Positions 1 to 9,128 are shown, counted from the first letter of the stretch. The stretch is DNA of 61,222 bases from Bacteroidaceae bacterium (GCA_017556585.1 JAFYMP010000018.1:1-61222), one strand, 5' to 3'. Notes: generated from the letters alone by a model not told the origin. Numbers and translations: made by a program.

Positions 1-567
1 ACTCAGTTGCTTAGTCCTATAGATGGTGTGGTTACTGCAAGAAACTACGATGATGGCGATTTATATAGCGGTCAGGCTGTGCTTGTAGTGCAGAAAATAG
101 CACCTGTAAAACTTACTATTAACGTGTCGGAGATATATTTTGCACGTATCAAGAAGGGTAATAAGGTTATGATTGAAGCCGATGCTTATCCGGGTGAACA
201 GTTTGAAGGTACAGTATCTTTGATTTATCCTACAATAGATCCAATGTCACATACATTTGCTGTAGAAGTATCTGTAGCAAACACCGAAAAGAAGATACGT
301 CCGGGTATGTTTGCTCGTGCAACTGTAAATTTGGGTACAGAACAGCACGTAGTTGTGCCGGATGTTGCCATAGTTAAACGTGCAGGTTCAGGAGAACGTT
401 TTGTATATGTTTACAGAGATGGTAAAGTGTGGTTCCAGCCGGTGCAGTTAGGTCAGCGTTTGGGCGATAAATACGAACTTCTATCGGGTGTTGAAGACAA
501 TGCTCAGATTGTAGTTGCAGGACAGGCACATCTGTCAGATGGTGTTGAAGTGATTGTTGAAAAATAA
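1..567 (+). CDS. RND efflux periplasmic adaptor (MFP/HlyD family), 3' part
   Basis: C-terminal part of a membrane-fusion protein that bridges an inner-membrane RND pump to an outer-membrane channel. The frame is open from base 1 (T-Q-L-L-S-P-I-D-G), so the true start lies before the window and the TTG at 7 is not a start. Visible are the end of the lipoyl/barrel-sandwich half (SPIDGVVTARNYDDGD), the beta-barrel domain (VKLTINVSEIYFARIKKG) and the membrane-proximal domain ending in DGVEVIVEK. It stops 13 nt before the permease gene, so the two are one operon. Family assignment is firm; the substrate cannot be told from this part. Confidence 0.9.
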   Translation, partial: TQLLSPIDGVVTARNYDDGDLYSGQAVLVVQKIAPVKLTINVSEIYFARIKKGNKVMIEADAYPGEQFEGTVSLIYPTIDPMSHTFAVEVSVANTEKKIRPGMFARATVNLGTEQHVVVPDVAIVKRAGSGERFVYVYRDGKVWFQPVQLGQRLGDKYELLSGVEDNAQIVVAGQAHLSDGVEVIVEK

Positions 568-580
568 ATAGCGAGAAACG

Positions 581-3500
581 ATGAGTCTATACGAAGGAGC
601 GGTCAAAAGACCTATAATGACAGCCTTGTGTTTCTTGGCTATCGTAGTCTTCGGTCTGTTTTCATTTACAAAACTGCCGATAGACCAACTGCCGGATATT
701 GAATCGAATACCATCATGGTATTTACATACTACTCCGGCGCAAGTGCTTCAGATATTGAAAACAACGTTACAAGGCCTTTGGAAAGTACCTTGAACAGTT
801 GTAGTTATATAAAGCATATAACATCTAAATCGTCTGAAAATGTTTCTGTAGTAACATTGGAATTTGAATTTGGTCACGATATAGATGATTTGACGAACGA
901 TGTCCGCGATAAATTGAATATGATATCTACTGCATTGCCTGATGGAGTAGGTACACCAACCATATTCAAGTTCGATACCAGTATGATGCCTATTATGCTG
1001 TTGTCGGTTCAGGCAGACGAAAGTCAGGCGGCGCTTTATAAGCTGTTGGATGAAAATGTTGTCAATCCGTTGGCAAGAATTCCGGGTGTGGGTACTGTGT
1101 CGGTGGCAGGTGCTCCAAAACGTGAGATCTATGTCTATTGCGATCCGGCAAAACTTGAAGCATATAATTTGACAGTAGAAAGTATCAGTTCGCTTATCAG
1201 TAATGAGAATAGAAATATACCGGGTGGTAATATTGATGTAGGTAGTGAAAGTTTTGCTTTGCGTGTAGAGGGTGAATTTTCCGATCCTATGGAAATGAAT
1301 AATCTGGTTTTAACAGCGGTAGATGGTAAAACTGTCTATCTGAGGGATGTTGCCCGTATTGTTGATACTACTCAGGAACGCGCTCAGGAGACATATACAA
1401 ATGGTCGTCAGGGTGCTATGATGACTATTCAGAAGCAGACCGGTGCTAACACTGTGGAAATCTGTAAAAAGGTAAAGGCTATGTTGCCTCAATTGCAGGA
1501 GACATTGCCAGCCGATGTTAACATAGGTGTGATTGTAGATGGTTCAAAGGATATCATCAATACCATTAAATCATTGGCAGAGACTATCCTGTATGCTTTG
1601 CTGTTTGTGGTTCTGGTAGTGTATATCTTTACAGGCCGCTGGCGTGCAACTGTGGTGGTAGGTATTACAATCCCATTGTCATTGATTGCATCATTTATAT
1701 ATTTGGCATTGACTGATGGCACATTGAATATTATATCACTGAGTACTTTGACTATAGCTATTGGTATGGTCGTGGACGATGCTATTGTGGTGCTGGAGAA
1801 TGTTACTACACATATTGAACGTGGTGCGGCTCCTAAGCAAGCTGCAATCCATGCAACAAACGAGGTTGCGATCTCTGTAATAGCATCAACACTGACAATG
1901 CTTGCTGTATTCTTCCCGCTTACTATGATTTCCGGTATGACTGGTGTGATGTTTAAAGAGTTGGGCTGGATGATGTGTATCATTATGGTGGTATCAACTG
2001 TCGCTGCATTGTCTCTTACACCTATGCTCTGTTCGCAGATGTTGAAGTTGGAAAAGAAACAGAGTAAACTGCATCATATTCTTTATGATCCTTTCCTGAA
2101 TATGTTGAATAAATTAGACGTTCAGTATGCTCGTCTGATTAACTGGTGTGTTCGTCACAGAAAGAGTGTGATGACTATAAGCATGCTGGTGTTTGTGGCA
2201 TCTATGGTGATGGTTCCTTCACTGAAAACAGAGTTCTTCCCATCTGACGATAATGGACGTATAACTGGTACTCTCTATATGCCTATGAATACCAATACAG
2301 AACGTTCCCGCGAAATGGCTTCGGAACTGTCGGAACTCTGGATGGAGAGATACAAGGATGAAATGTTGGTTTGCAACTATCGTGTTGGCGCTGCCGATGA
2401 AGACAATACCTTTGCAGCTATGCAGTCAAATGGTACTCACATTATATCGTTCAACATCACTTTGGTGGATTTTGACAAACGTGAAAAGACTATTAGTGAT
2501 ATTGTTACAGAGATGCGTGCCGATTTGACCGCACGTCCGGAAGTGGAACGATTTATGTTGAGCACCGGTGGCGGAGGTATGGGTGGTCAATCGTCTGCTC
2601 AGTTTGAGATCTATGGTTACAATCTTGATGAGACCGATAGAATTGCCAATGAATTTATGGCAAAGATGAAGAATGTGAAGGGTGTGGGCGAAGCGTACGT
2701 AAGTCGTGAAAAATATCAGCCTGAATATCAAGTGGAATTTGATCGCGATAAATTAGCTCAAAATGGTTTGAATCTTACAACTGCAGCTACATTTATGCGT
2801 AATAGAGTGTATGGTTCTACTGCATCTTATTATAGAGAAGATGGTGAAGAGTACAATATTCGTGTGCGTTATGCTCCTGAATTCAGAACAGATTTGGAAG
2901 ATATAGAAAATATCCTTTTGTATGGTTCATCCGGAAAATCTGTACGTGTAAAGGATGTTGGTAGAGTGGTGGAACGCTTTACTCCTCCTTCAATTGAACG
3001 TAAGGACAGACAGCGTGTTAATACTGTTACATGCGTGGTTTCCGGTGATGCAGTATTGAGTGAAGTTGTAGATGCAGGTAAAGCTGCTATTAAGGAACTG
3101 GATCTGCCTGATGGCGTAACAATTCAGATAGCCGGTGATTACGAAGAGCAACAGGAGTCATTTGCCGATTTAGGTATGTTGGCATTGCTCATTATTTTGC
3201 TGGTGTTCATTGTTATGGCTGCACAGTTTGAATCGTTGTCATTGCCATTCATTATAATGTTCTCTGTGCCATTTGCTATTTCCGGTGTTCTGCTTGCACT
3301 TGGTCTTACCGGAACATCGCTTAATGTGATGAGCTTTATGGGTGCTATTATGTTGATAGGTATTGTTGTAAAGAATGGTATAGTGCTTGTGGATTATACA
3401 GGTTTGTGTCGTGAGCGCGGACAGTCTGCCATTCAGGCTACTGTGTCTGCAGCCAAGAGCCGTCTGCGTCCTGTATTGATGACCACACTGACTACAATTC

Positions 3501-3736
3501 TGGGTATGATTCCAATGGCAGTAAGCCAGGGTCAGGGTGCAGCTATGTGGCGTCCTCTGGGAATCTCTGTAATAGGTGGTCTTGCCATTTCAACCTTTAT
3601 GACATTGTTGGTAGTGCCTGTTCTGTACTGTATGTTTAATGGTGCTGGTTTGAAACGTCAGCGTAGAAAACACAGAGCAAGATTGCAACTGCTGGAATAT
3701 TGGGCAGAGAATAAGGATCAGTATATCAGAAAATGA
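581..3736 (+). CDS. RND efflux permease, HAE1/AcrB-like (1051 aa)
   Basis: Inner-membrane proton-driven exporter of the resistance-nodulation-division superfamily, 1051 aa, the usual full length. The N-terminus (AVKRPIMTALCFLAIVVFG) is the first of 12 membrane segments. A large periplasmic loop follows (about residues 35-335), then the TM2-6 block with the motif GMVVDDAIVVLENV near residue 395, whose paired aspartates carry proton relay in this family. The second half repeats the plan, with the TM8-12 block from about residue 860 and MLIGIVVKNGIVLVDY in the TM10 region. It follows the adaptor by 13 nt and is followed by a PII-like gene. No outer-membrane factor is in the window. Drug/organic substrate is inferred from HAE1-like sequence; metal export is not excluded. 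Confidence 0.93.
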   Translation: MSLYEGAVKRPIMTALCFLAIVVFGLFSFTKLPIDQLPDIESNTIMVFTYYSGASASDIENNVTRPLESTLNSCSYIKHITSKSSENVSVVTLEFEFGHDIDDLTNDVRDKLNMISTALPDGVGTPTIFKFDTSMMPIMLLSVQADESQAALYKLLDENVVNPLARIPGVGTVSVAGAPKREIYVYCDPAKLEAYNLTVESISSLISNENRNIPGGNIDVGSESFALRVEGEFSDPMEMNNLVLTAVDGKTVYLRDVARIVDTTQERAQETYTNGRQGAMMTIQKQTGANTVEICKKVKAMLPQLQETLPADVNIGVIVDGSKDIINTIKSLAETILYALLFVVLVVYIFTGRWRATVVVGITIPLSLIASFIYLALTDGTLNIISLSTLTIAIGMVVDDAIVVLENVTTHIERGAAPKQAAIHATNEVAISVIASTLTMLAVFFPLTMISGMTGVMFKELGWMMCIIMVVSTVAALSLTPMLCSQMLKLEKKQSKLHHILYDPFLNMLNKLDVQYARLINWCVRHRKSVMTISMLVFVASMVMVPSLKTEFFPSDDNGRITGTLYMPMNTNTERSREMASELSELWMERYKDEMLVCNYRVGAADEDNTFAAMQSNGTHIISFNITLVDFDKREKTISDIVTEMRADLTARPEVERFMLSTGGGGMGGQSSAQFEIYGYNLDETDRIANEFMAKMKNVKGVGEAYVSREKYQPEYQVEFDRDKLAQNGLNLTTAATFMRNRVYGSTASYYREDGEEYNIRVRYAPEFRTDLEDIENILLYGSSGKSVRVKDVGRVVERFTPPSIERKDRQRVNTVTCVVSGDAVLSEVVDAGKAAIKELDLPDGVTIQIAGDYEEQQESFADLGMLALLIILLVFIVMAAQFESLSLPFIIMFSVPFAISGVLLALGLTGTSLNVMSFMGAIMLIGIVVKNGIVLVDYTGLCRERGQSAIQATVSAAKSRLRPVLMTTLTTILGMIPMAVSQGQGAAMWRPLGISVIGGLAISTFMTLLVVPVLYCMFNGAGLKRQRRKHRARLQLLEYWAENKDQYIRK

Positions 3737-3771
3737 TATTGAAATAGTAACGAATAGTAAAGAAATATAAT

Positions 3772-4065
3772 ATGAAGTCGGTATTTATAGCTTTTGATCA
3801 AGCATATAAAGAGCGTGTAGTAGATTTATTGACTCACCTTAACTGTCGTGGTTTCTCTATGATAGAGCAGTTGCAGGGCAGGGGATCAGTAAATGGAGAT
3901 CCTCACTATGGTAATCACGCCTGGCCATCAATGTGTTCCGGTATAATAACCATTGTTGAAGACAGTGTGGTGGATCTGTTACTTGAAAGGTTGCATCAGA
4001 TGGATATAGCAACTGAAAAGTTGGGATTGCGTGCTTTTGTATGGAATATTGAAAAAGCTATCTGA
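3772..4065 (+). CDS. PII-like small protein of the RND operon (97 aa)
   Basis: Small soluble protein 35 nt after the RND permease, same strand, before a strong terminator, so very likely the last gene of the efflux operon. The pattern is that of a PII/DUF3240-like ferredoxin fold: an N-terminal strand and helix (VFIAFDQAYKERVVDLLTHL), a T-loop-like segment with QGRGSVNGDPHYGNHAWP at about residues 34-51, and a second strand-helix half. PII-like DUF3240 proteins sit next to metal RND pumps in proteobacteria, which makes a sensor or modulator role plausible. The fold call rests on pattern only, and the ligand is unknown. Confidence 0.6.
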   Translation: MKSVFIAFDQAYKERVVDLLTHLNCRGFSMIEQLQGRGSVNGDPHYGNHAWPSMCSGIITIVEDSVVDLLLERLHQMDIATEKLGLRAFVWNIEKAI

Positions 4066-4083
4066 GCTTATCGGATAGATTAT

Positions 4084-4125
4084 AAAACAGGAGGTCCTGC
4101 GTTTTTTTGCGGGACCTCCTGTTTT
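4084..4125. terminator. Bidirectional intrinsic terminator
   Basis: A 17-bp stem (arms 4084-4100 and 4109-4125, one G-U pair) with an 8-nt T-rich loop. A-rich and T-rich outer ends make it work on both strands. It separates the RND operon (plus) from thiL (minus), which end head to head here. Confidence 0.85.
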
Positions 4126-4127
4126 AT

Positions 4128-5177
4128 TTATAGGTTTGAACTCCAGCCTTGTGCTTTTAATTCTATCTCCTGTCCCGATTTGGTTATAAGATGTAACCCT
4201 AATTCAGGGCGTGTCATGTGTCCTATCAGTTTTACATCTTTCATCTTGATTATTTTGTCGTGGTCTGTCAACGGAACAGTGAAAAGTAATTCGTAATCTT
4301 CGCCACCATTCAGAGCGCATGTATATACATCCATATTGAACTCTTCTGCAGCAAGTGCAGTCTGGTAATCTATAGGGATACGTTCCTGGAATATGCTGCA
4401 ACCTGTACCGCTCTGTTTGCACAGGTGTAGTAATTCAGATGAGAGTCCGTCTGATATGTCTATCATGGATGTAGGTGTTACTCCAGCTCTTTTAAGCTCT
4501 TCGATAATATCCTTGCGTGCTTCAGGCTTTAACTGACGCTCCAACAGATACTCCTTTCCTGAAAAGTCGGGAGCAAACGGGGTGTTGCTGTCTTGTTCTG
4601 TTGAATTGAATACGGCCTTCTCGCGTTCCAGCAACTGCAAACCCATGTATGCAGCACCTAAATTTCCTGTAACACAAATCAAATCGTTCTGACCGGCATT
4701 TTTTCTATATACTGCCTTACCTTTTTCACATTCGCCCAAACAGGTGATGCTTATTGCCAAACCGGTTAGAGAGGATGTAGTGTCGCCACCAATTAAATCT
4801 ACATTATGTTTTTTGCAGGCTAATTCTAAACCGGCATAAAATTCTTCTAAATCCTGAACAGAAAATCTTTTGCTTAATGCAATAGATACGGTCATCTGTT
4901 TTGGGGTGCCGTTCATTGCATATATATCGGAAATGTTTACAATGGCAGCTTTGTAACCCAAATGTTTCATAGGAACGTATGTCAAATCAAAGTGAACCCC
5001 TTCCATAAGCATATCGGTGGTTACCAAAATCTCTTTCTCTTTGTAGTCCAATACTGCTGCATCATCGCCAACACCATAAACTGTAGAATCGTTTTCCGAT
5101 TTTAAATTTGCAGTCAAATGATTTATTAAACCGAATTCACCCAATTCGGCTATTTCTGTTCTTTTGTTGTCGGTCAT
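4128..5177 (-). CDS. thiL: Thiamine-monophosphate kinase
   Basis: Phosphorylates thiamine monophosphate to thiamine pyrophosphate with ATP, the last step of cofactor synthesis in the cytoplasm. The 349-aa protein has the AIR-synthase/ThiL fold marks: an acidic Mg-binding YGVGDDAAVLD at residues 34-44, VTTDMLMEGVHFD at 52-64, the central VDLIGGDTTSS, and MIDISDGLSSEL in the C-terminal half. Its start overlaps the lpxK stop by 4 nt, so translation is probably coupled. Pairing with lpxK seems a matter of gene order rather than a shared pathway. Confidence 0.95.
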   Translation of the reverse strand: MTDNKRTEIAELGEFGLINHLTANLKSENDSTVYGVGDDAAVLDYKEKEILVTTDMLMEGVHFDLTYVPMKHLGYKAAIVNISDIYAMNGTPKQMTVSIALSKRFSVQDLEEFYAGLELACKKHNVDLIGGDTTSSLTGLAISITCLGECEKGKAVYRKNAGQNDLICVTGNLGAAYMGLQLLEREKAVFNSTEQDSNTPFAPDFSGKEYLLERQLKPEARKDIIEELKRAGVTPTSMIDISDGLSSELLHLCKQSGTGCSIFQERIPIDYQTALAAEEFNMDVYTCALNGGEDYELLFTVPLTDHDKIIKMKDVKLIGHMTRPELGLHLITKSGQEIELKAQGWSSNL

Positions 5178-6241
5178 ATTGTCTGTTGTTTGTTTTTTAT
5201 TTGCTCTATTATGTATCTGTCAAATAGCGTGCCATCTTTTACAAACTCTATCTCTATGGGTAGAATGTATAACGATGACTTTATCTCTTCTTTCAGATTG
5301 ATGGATTTTAATCGTGCAGCATCTTTTTCTGTTGTAATTATGTATCTTTTTTCTCCTTTTAAACTTAGAAAAGCCTGCTCTATATTGTGTATGTCCTTGT
5401 CTGAAAATGAGTGATGGTCGGCAAATTCCAGCAGAGAGATGTTCTTTGTGAACTTCTTAAGGTAACTATGCATCTGTTTGGGCGATGCTATTCCCGATAA
5501 GAGTAAAATACTGCTCTCTTTTTCCTGCTCTAAGTTCAGCAGGGTGTTTGGGCGCTCAATTAAATAGGTTTGTCCATATTTGATTTTGGTGAAAAATATC
5601 TTCTGGTCATTATTGATAAGTCTCTTTGTTAAGAGCATCATCTCTTGTTCTGTTATATTGTCGGGGCATTTTGATATGATTATAACATCTGCCCTTTTCC
5701 TATTGTAAGCCCATTCTCTTAATCTGCCTGCAGGTAGCATGCAATCTTCTAAAATATTGCGATTGTAATCTATCAAAAGTATGTTTGCAGATGGCTTTAC
5801 TCTTCTGTGTTGAAAGGCATCGTCCAATAGTATGGCATCGTAAGAATTGTATTGTAAAAGCTGTTCTATTCCTTCTGCTCTGTTGCTGTGAACAGCTATC
5901 TGGACAGTTGGAAATTTAGTAGCCATCTGATACGGCTCATCGCCTAAAGTAGCGGCTGTTTCCTGTTCTGTGTATTGTACAAACCCTTTGCTTTTTCTAC
6001 CATATCCTCTACTCAGTACGGCTATCTTATAATCTTTGTTTAGTAACTTAATAAGGTGTTCCGTGTGAGGTGTTTTGCCTGTTCCGCCAACTGTTATGTT
6101 TCCAATACTGATAACTGGTATGTCAAAACGGTGGCTTTTGAAAAGGCCACAATCATACATTCGGTTTCGTGTCTCGGTTATAATTCCGTAGATGAATCCG
6201 AATGGACGTAAAATAGTTGATATGTTTACCTTGTTTGACAT
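5174..6241 (-). CDS. lpxK: Tetraacyldisaccharide 4'-kinase
   Basis: Membrane-associated lipid A kinase that adds the 4'-phosphate to the tetraacyldisaccharide precursor. The 355-aa protein has a P-loop GNITVGGTGKTP at residues 47-58, a Walker-B-like DAILLDDAFQHR near 135-146, and the LPAGRLREW segment typical of LpxK. The N-terminal stretch RPFGFIYGIITETRN is the usual membrane-touching helix. First gene of a two-gene minus-strand operon with thiL, with a -7 box CAAAGTTA (minus: TAACTTTG) at 6255-6262 just upstream. Length and motifs are normal. Confidence 0.95.
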   Translation of the reverse strand: MSNKVNISTILRPFGFIYGIITETRNRMYDCGLFKSHRFDIPVISIGNITVGGTGKTPHTEHLIKLLNKDYKIAVLSRGYGRKSKGFVQYTEQETAATLGDEPYQMATKFPTVQIAVHSNRAEGIEQLLQYNSYDAILLDDAFQHRRVKPSANILLIDYNRNILEDCMLPAGRLREWAYNRKRADVIIISKCPDNITEQEMMLLTKRLINNDQKIFFTKIKYGQTYLIERPNTLLNLEQEKESSILLLSGIASPKQMHSYLKKFTKNISLLEFADHHSFSDKDIHNIEQAFLSLKGEKRYIITTEKDAARLKSINLKEEIKSSLYILPIEIEFVKDGTLFDRYIIEQIKNKQQTI

Positions 6242-6254
6242 AGTTTCACTACTG

Positions 6255-6262
6255 CAAAGTTA
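6255..6262 (-). promoter_or_regulatory. Bacteroidetes -7 box for lpxK-thiL
   Basis: Minus-strand TAACTTTG, a perfect match to TAnnTTTG, 13 nt before the lpxK start codon. No clear -33 TTTG is seen at the right distance, so only the -7 half is supported. Confidence 0.45.
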
Positions 6263-6424
6263 ACGTAATTGTGCTCTGTTTGTGGCTGTAAAAGGGGAAA
6301 ACTTTAGCCAAAATCTACAAAAGCGAGAAAAAAATGCTAATTAACTTGTAAAAAGTAGGGATATTCCACAAAAAAGTTGTAATTTGCACCCGTTTTTAGA
6401 CACTGTACATAAAAGTGCCTTAAG

Positions 6425-6512
6425 GGAAAGATGCTCGAGTGGTTGAAGAGGCACGCCTGGAAAGCGTGTAAACGTCAAAAGCGTTTCCGGGGTTCGAATC
6501 CCCGTCTTTCCG
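6425..6512 (+). tRNA. tRNA-Ser (anticodon GGA)
   Basis: Full cloverleaf read by eye. The acceptor arms GGAAAGA and TCTTTCC pair over 7 bp. The anticodon stem CACGC/GCGTG encloses CTGGAAA, giving anticodon GGA. The long variable arm pairs AAACG with CGTTT, which marks a class II serine tRNA. The T arm is CGGGG-TTCGAAT-CCCCG. Discriminator G is at 6512 and CCA is not encoded (CAA follows). The region 6242-6424 holds the lpxK promoter on one strand and a TAATTTG box at 6380-6386 that probably drives this tRNA; 6513-6583 is leader for the ExbB-like gene. Confidence 0.95.
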
Positions 6513-6583
6513 CAATAAGTATTTGAAAGAGAGAGAGAATTAAAAGATATAAACTAACAATTAATAATTAAAAATTACTAGAA

Positions 6584-7411
6584 ATGAAAAAGTTATTTGC
6601 ATCTATTGCAATGATGGGTATTCTGGCATTCGGACTTACTCAGACAGTGATTGCTCAAGACGAAGTAGCACCTGCAACAGAAGAAGTTGCTGCAGATTCA
6701 GCAGCAGTTGATTCAGCAGCAGTTGAAGAAGAGGTAGTTGAAGAAGCTCCTATCGTAGAAGAAGAAAAGGTAAGTCTTCACAAGAACTTGAAGATTAAGT
6801 TTATTGAAGGTAGTGCCGGCTTTATGGCTCTTGTAGCTGTAGCTATGATTTTTGGTGTTGCTCTTTGTATTGAGCGTATCATCTTCCTCAGCTTGTCAGA
6901 GGTTAACAGCAAGAAACTTCTTGAAGATGTTCAGGCTGCTCTTGAATCAGGCGATGTTGAAGCTGCAAAATCAATCTGCCGTAACACTCGTGGTCCTGTT
7001 GCATCTATCTGCTATCAGGGTTTGATGCGTATAGACGAAGGTCTTGACGTAGTAGAACGTTCAGTTGTTTCTTACGGTAGCGTACAGGCTTCTAACTTGG
7101 AAAGAAACCTTTCTTGGATTACATTGTTTATCGCTATTTCTCCATCACTCGGATTCTTGGGAACTGTGATCGGTATGGTACAGGCATTTGACGATATCCA
7201 GAAGGCTGGTGATATTTCTCCTACAGTTGTAGCAGGTGGTATGAAGGTGGCTCTTATCACAACTATCTTCGGTATCATTGTAGCTCTTGTTCTTCAGGTG
7301 TTCTATAACTACATTCTTAGCAAGGTTGAGGCTTTGAATACTGATATGGAAGATTCATCAGTATCTCTCCTTGATATCATCATGAAGTACAACTTGAAGT
7401 TTAAAAAGTAA
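6584..7411 (+). CDS. MotA/TolQ/ExbB proton-channel protein with acidic N-terminal extension
   Basis: Inner-membrane proton channel that energises TonB- or Tol-type outer-membrane work. It has a signal-like N-terminus (residues 1-24, cut near VIA-QDE) and then a Glu/Ala/Asp-rich low-complexity linker to about 62. TM1 lies near 78-98, TM2 near 175-197 (ISPSLGFLGTVIGMVQAF) and TM3 near 217-241 (ATTIFG-like LITTIFGIIVALVLQ). The core is the TolQ/ExbB family and the 275 aa include the extra N-terminal acidic part common in Bacteroidetes. First gene of a four-gene set with a membrane protein and two ExbD proteins, all within 15-25 nt of each other. Which TonB partner it serves is not visible here. 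Confidence 0.92.
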   Translation: MKKLFASIAMMGILAFGLTQTVIAQDEVAPATEEVAADSAAVDSAAVEEEVVEEAPIVEEEKVSLHKNLKIKFIEGSAGFMALVAVAMIFGVALCIERIIFLSLSEVNSKKLLEDVQAALESGDVEAAKSICRNTRGPVASICYQGLMRIDEGLDVVERSVVSYGSVQASNLERNLSWITLFIAISPSLGFLGTVIGMVQAFDDIQKAGDISPTVVAGGMKVALITTIFGIIVALVLQVFYNYILSKVEALNTDMEDSSVSLLDIIMKYNLKFKK

Positions 7412-7426
7412 TAATTACCAATAATA

Positions 7427-7918
7427 ATGGAAAAGAAAAATAATGCATCATCCATAGTATTGGCAATACTGTTCCTTGTTTCAGCAGCAGTTCTTGTAAT
7501 GTTCTTCTGCGTAGGATATGGTATGCAGGATACTTTTAATGGAAATACATATACAGCACCAGAATATACCGGTCTGCTTTTGATCTGGTTGTATGCTTTG
7601 GTGGCTATATGTACAGCTTCTGTATTTATCTTTGCCATCATCAATGGTATAAAGAACTTGAAATACAGAAAGAAGGGAGAAAGAAAAATTAGCTTCGTTG
7701 CACCTGTGTTCTTTTTTACAGCAGTAGCAATTGCAGCATCATATTTCTTGGCAGGAACAGACCCAATTCGTCTTGGTGACCAGAGCCTTTTTGAAAATGT
7801 TTCTCTTTTGAAACTTACAGACGTTTGTCTGTATTCAATCTATGCTCTTGTTATAGTTGCTATTCTTAGTGCACTCTTGTCAATGATTGGTGTTTTCAAA
7901 GCAAAAATTAAGAAGTAA
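7427..7918 (+). CDS. Four-TM membrane protein in the ExbB-ExbD cluster
   Basis: A 163-aa integral membrane protein, not recognised as a named family. Four hydrophobic segments are visible at about residues 10-30, 48-70, 84-103 and 136-158, with a basic loop (KNLKYRKKGERK) between TM2 and TM3. It lies 15 nt after the ExbB-like gene and 23 nt before the first ExbD gene, so it is co-transcribed with the proton channel. An accessory role in assembling or regulating that complex is an inference from position only. It has no signal-peptidase site and no enzyme motif. Confidence 0.8.
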   Translation: MEKKNNASSIVLAILFLVSAAVLVMFFCVGYGMQDTFNGNTYTAPEYTGLLLIWLYALVAICTASVFIFAIINGIKNLKYRKKGERKISFVAPVFFFTAVAIAASYFLAGTDPIRLGDQSLFENVSLLKLTDVCLYSIYALVIVAILSALLSMIGVFKAKIKK

Positions 7919-7941
7919 GAATCATATTTGAAGAGTATCTT

Positions 7942-8517
7942 ATGGCAAAAACAAATAGAAAAGTACCACAGATGAACTCTTCGTCAACAGCGGATATCTC
8001 TTTTATCCTGTTGATCTTCTTCCTTGTGACCACATCTATGGATACCGATACCGGTTTGTCACGTCGTCTGCCGGAATGGGACCCAAATGCGCAAGAAGAG
8101 GAAATCAAGGCTAAAGAGCGTAACGTAATGGTTGTTTTGGTTAACAAAAACAACGAAGTACTATGCCGCGGCGAGTTGATAGAGATTGATCAGCTCAAAG
8201 ATTTAGCCAAGGAATTTATTGCCAATCCAGAGGATAAAGATAACTTCCCGGTTAAAGAAGAGTATGATATTCCAGGGTTCGGAACTGTGATTACAACGGT
8301 CAAGCACATTATATCGTTGCAGACTGACCGTTCTACAGAATATGAGACTTATTTCCAGGTTCAGAATGAACTGACAAAAGCTTATAATGAATTGCGTGAT
8401 GAATGGTGTAAAGCTACATTCCGTAAGAGTTATAAGGATTGTACAGAGGATCAACAGTTATACGCAAGAGGTATGTACGCATCAAAGATTTCTGAGGCTG
8501 AACCAAAACAGTATTGA
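7942..8517 (+). CDS. ExbD/TolR family protein (191 aa)
   Basis: Stator partner of the ExbB/TolQ channel, with a short cytoplasmic N-terminus, one TM helix and a periplasmic domain. The TM helix is residues 18-32 and starts with the conserved proton-carrying aspartate (STADISFILLIFFL, Asp18). The periplasmic part is longer than in TolR of proteobacteria and carries an extra helical C-terminal third with QVQNELTKAYNELRDEW. It is followed 7 nt later by a second ExbD, so the complex probably uses two different stator subunits. Confidence 0.92.
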   Translation: MAKTNRKVPQMNSSSTADISFILLIFFLVTTSMDTDTGLSRRLPEWDPNAQEEEIKAKERNVMVVLVNKNNEVLCRGELIEIDQLKDLAKEFIANPEDKDNFPVKEEYDIPGFGTVITTVKHIISLQTDRSTEYETYFQVQNELTKAYNELRDEWCKATFRKSYKDCTEDQQLYARGMYASKISEAEPKQY

Positions 8518-8524
8518 TTAGATT

Positions 8525-8998
8525 ATGAGTAAATTTAGAAATAAAGGTAAAAGAGAAATGCCGGAGTTGAATACTTCGTCACTTCCTGACTTGATCTTCT
8601 CAGTATTGTTCTTCTTCATGATGGTTACATCAATGCGTGAAGTAGAATTGAAGGTACAATTCACTACTCCGCAGGGAACTGAAATTGAGAAGTTGGAGAA
8701 AAAGTCTTTGGTATCACACATCTATATAGGTTCTCCTAATAAGGAGTATCGCGCTTCACTTGGTACTGCACCACGTATTCAGTTGAACGACAAGTTTGCT
8801 GAAGTTGATGCTATCCGCGACTATGTTGCACAGGAGCGTGAAAGTATGCCTGAAAGAGATAAACCTTTTATGAAGATATCTCTGAAAGTAGATAAGAAGG
8901 TACAGATGGGTATTGTTACCGACGTTAAACTTGCACTACGTAAGGCTTCTGCATTGAATATGGTATATTCAGCATCAAAGAAGAAAGACGGTCAGTAA
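8525..8998 (+). CDS. ExbD/TolR family protein (157 aa)
   Basis: Second ExbD paralogue of the cluster. The N-terminus MSKFRNKGKREMPELNTSS is followed by a TM helix at about 21-36 with Asp22 as the likely proton carrier (SLPDLIFSVLFFFMM). The periplasmic domain runs to 157 with VDKKVQMGIVTDVKLALR, the usual ExbD C-terminal strand and helix. It is the last gene before a terminator. Sequence differs clearly from the first ExbD, so this is an old duplication. Confidence 0.92.
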   Translation: MSKFRNKGKREMPELNTSSLPDLIFSVLFFFMMVTSMREVELKVQFTTPQGTEIEKLEKKSLVSHIYIGSPNKEYRASLGTAPRIQLNDKFAEVDAIRDYVAQERESMPERDKPFMKISLKVDKKVQMGIVTDVKLALRKASALNMVYSASKKKDGQ

Positions 8999-9020
8999 TA
9001 TAAACCTTAAATATGATAGA

Positions 9021-9055
9021 GTGTAGCAGTTGAAAGTTCAACTGCTACACTTTTT
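9021..9055 (+). terminator. Intrinsic terminator of the ExbB/ExbD operon
   Basis: A perfect 13-bp stem (9021-9033 with 9038-9050), a 4-nt loop and a TTTTT run straight after. It lies 22 nt past the last ExbD stop codon. Confidence 0.88.
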
Positions 9056-9128
9056 ATATATAATAAGGTGTATGAGGGTGGGGTAAGTGAAAAAATATGA
9101 GTAATTTTACACCATAATTAAATAGTGT

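Noticed and set aside
7-9. TTG at base 7 as the adaptor start
   Set aside because: The frame is open to base 1 and begins in the middle of the barrel-sandwich domain; the gene starts before the window.
1489-1983. 164-codon minus-strand frame inside the RND permease gene
   Set aside because: Antisense to a core membrane block of the permease; no independent support.
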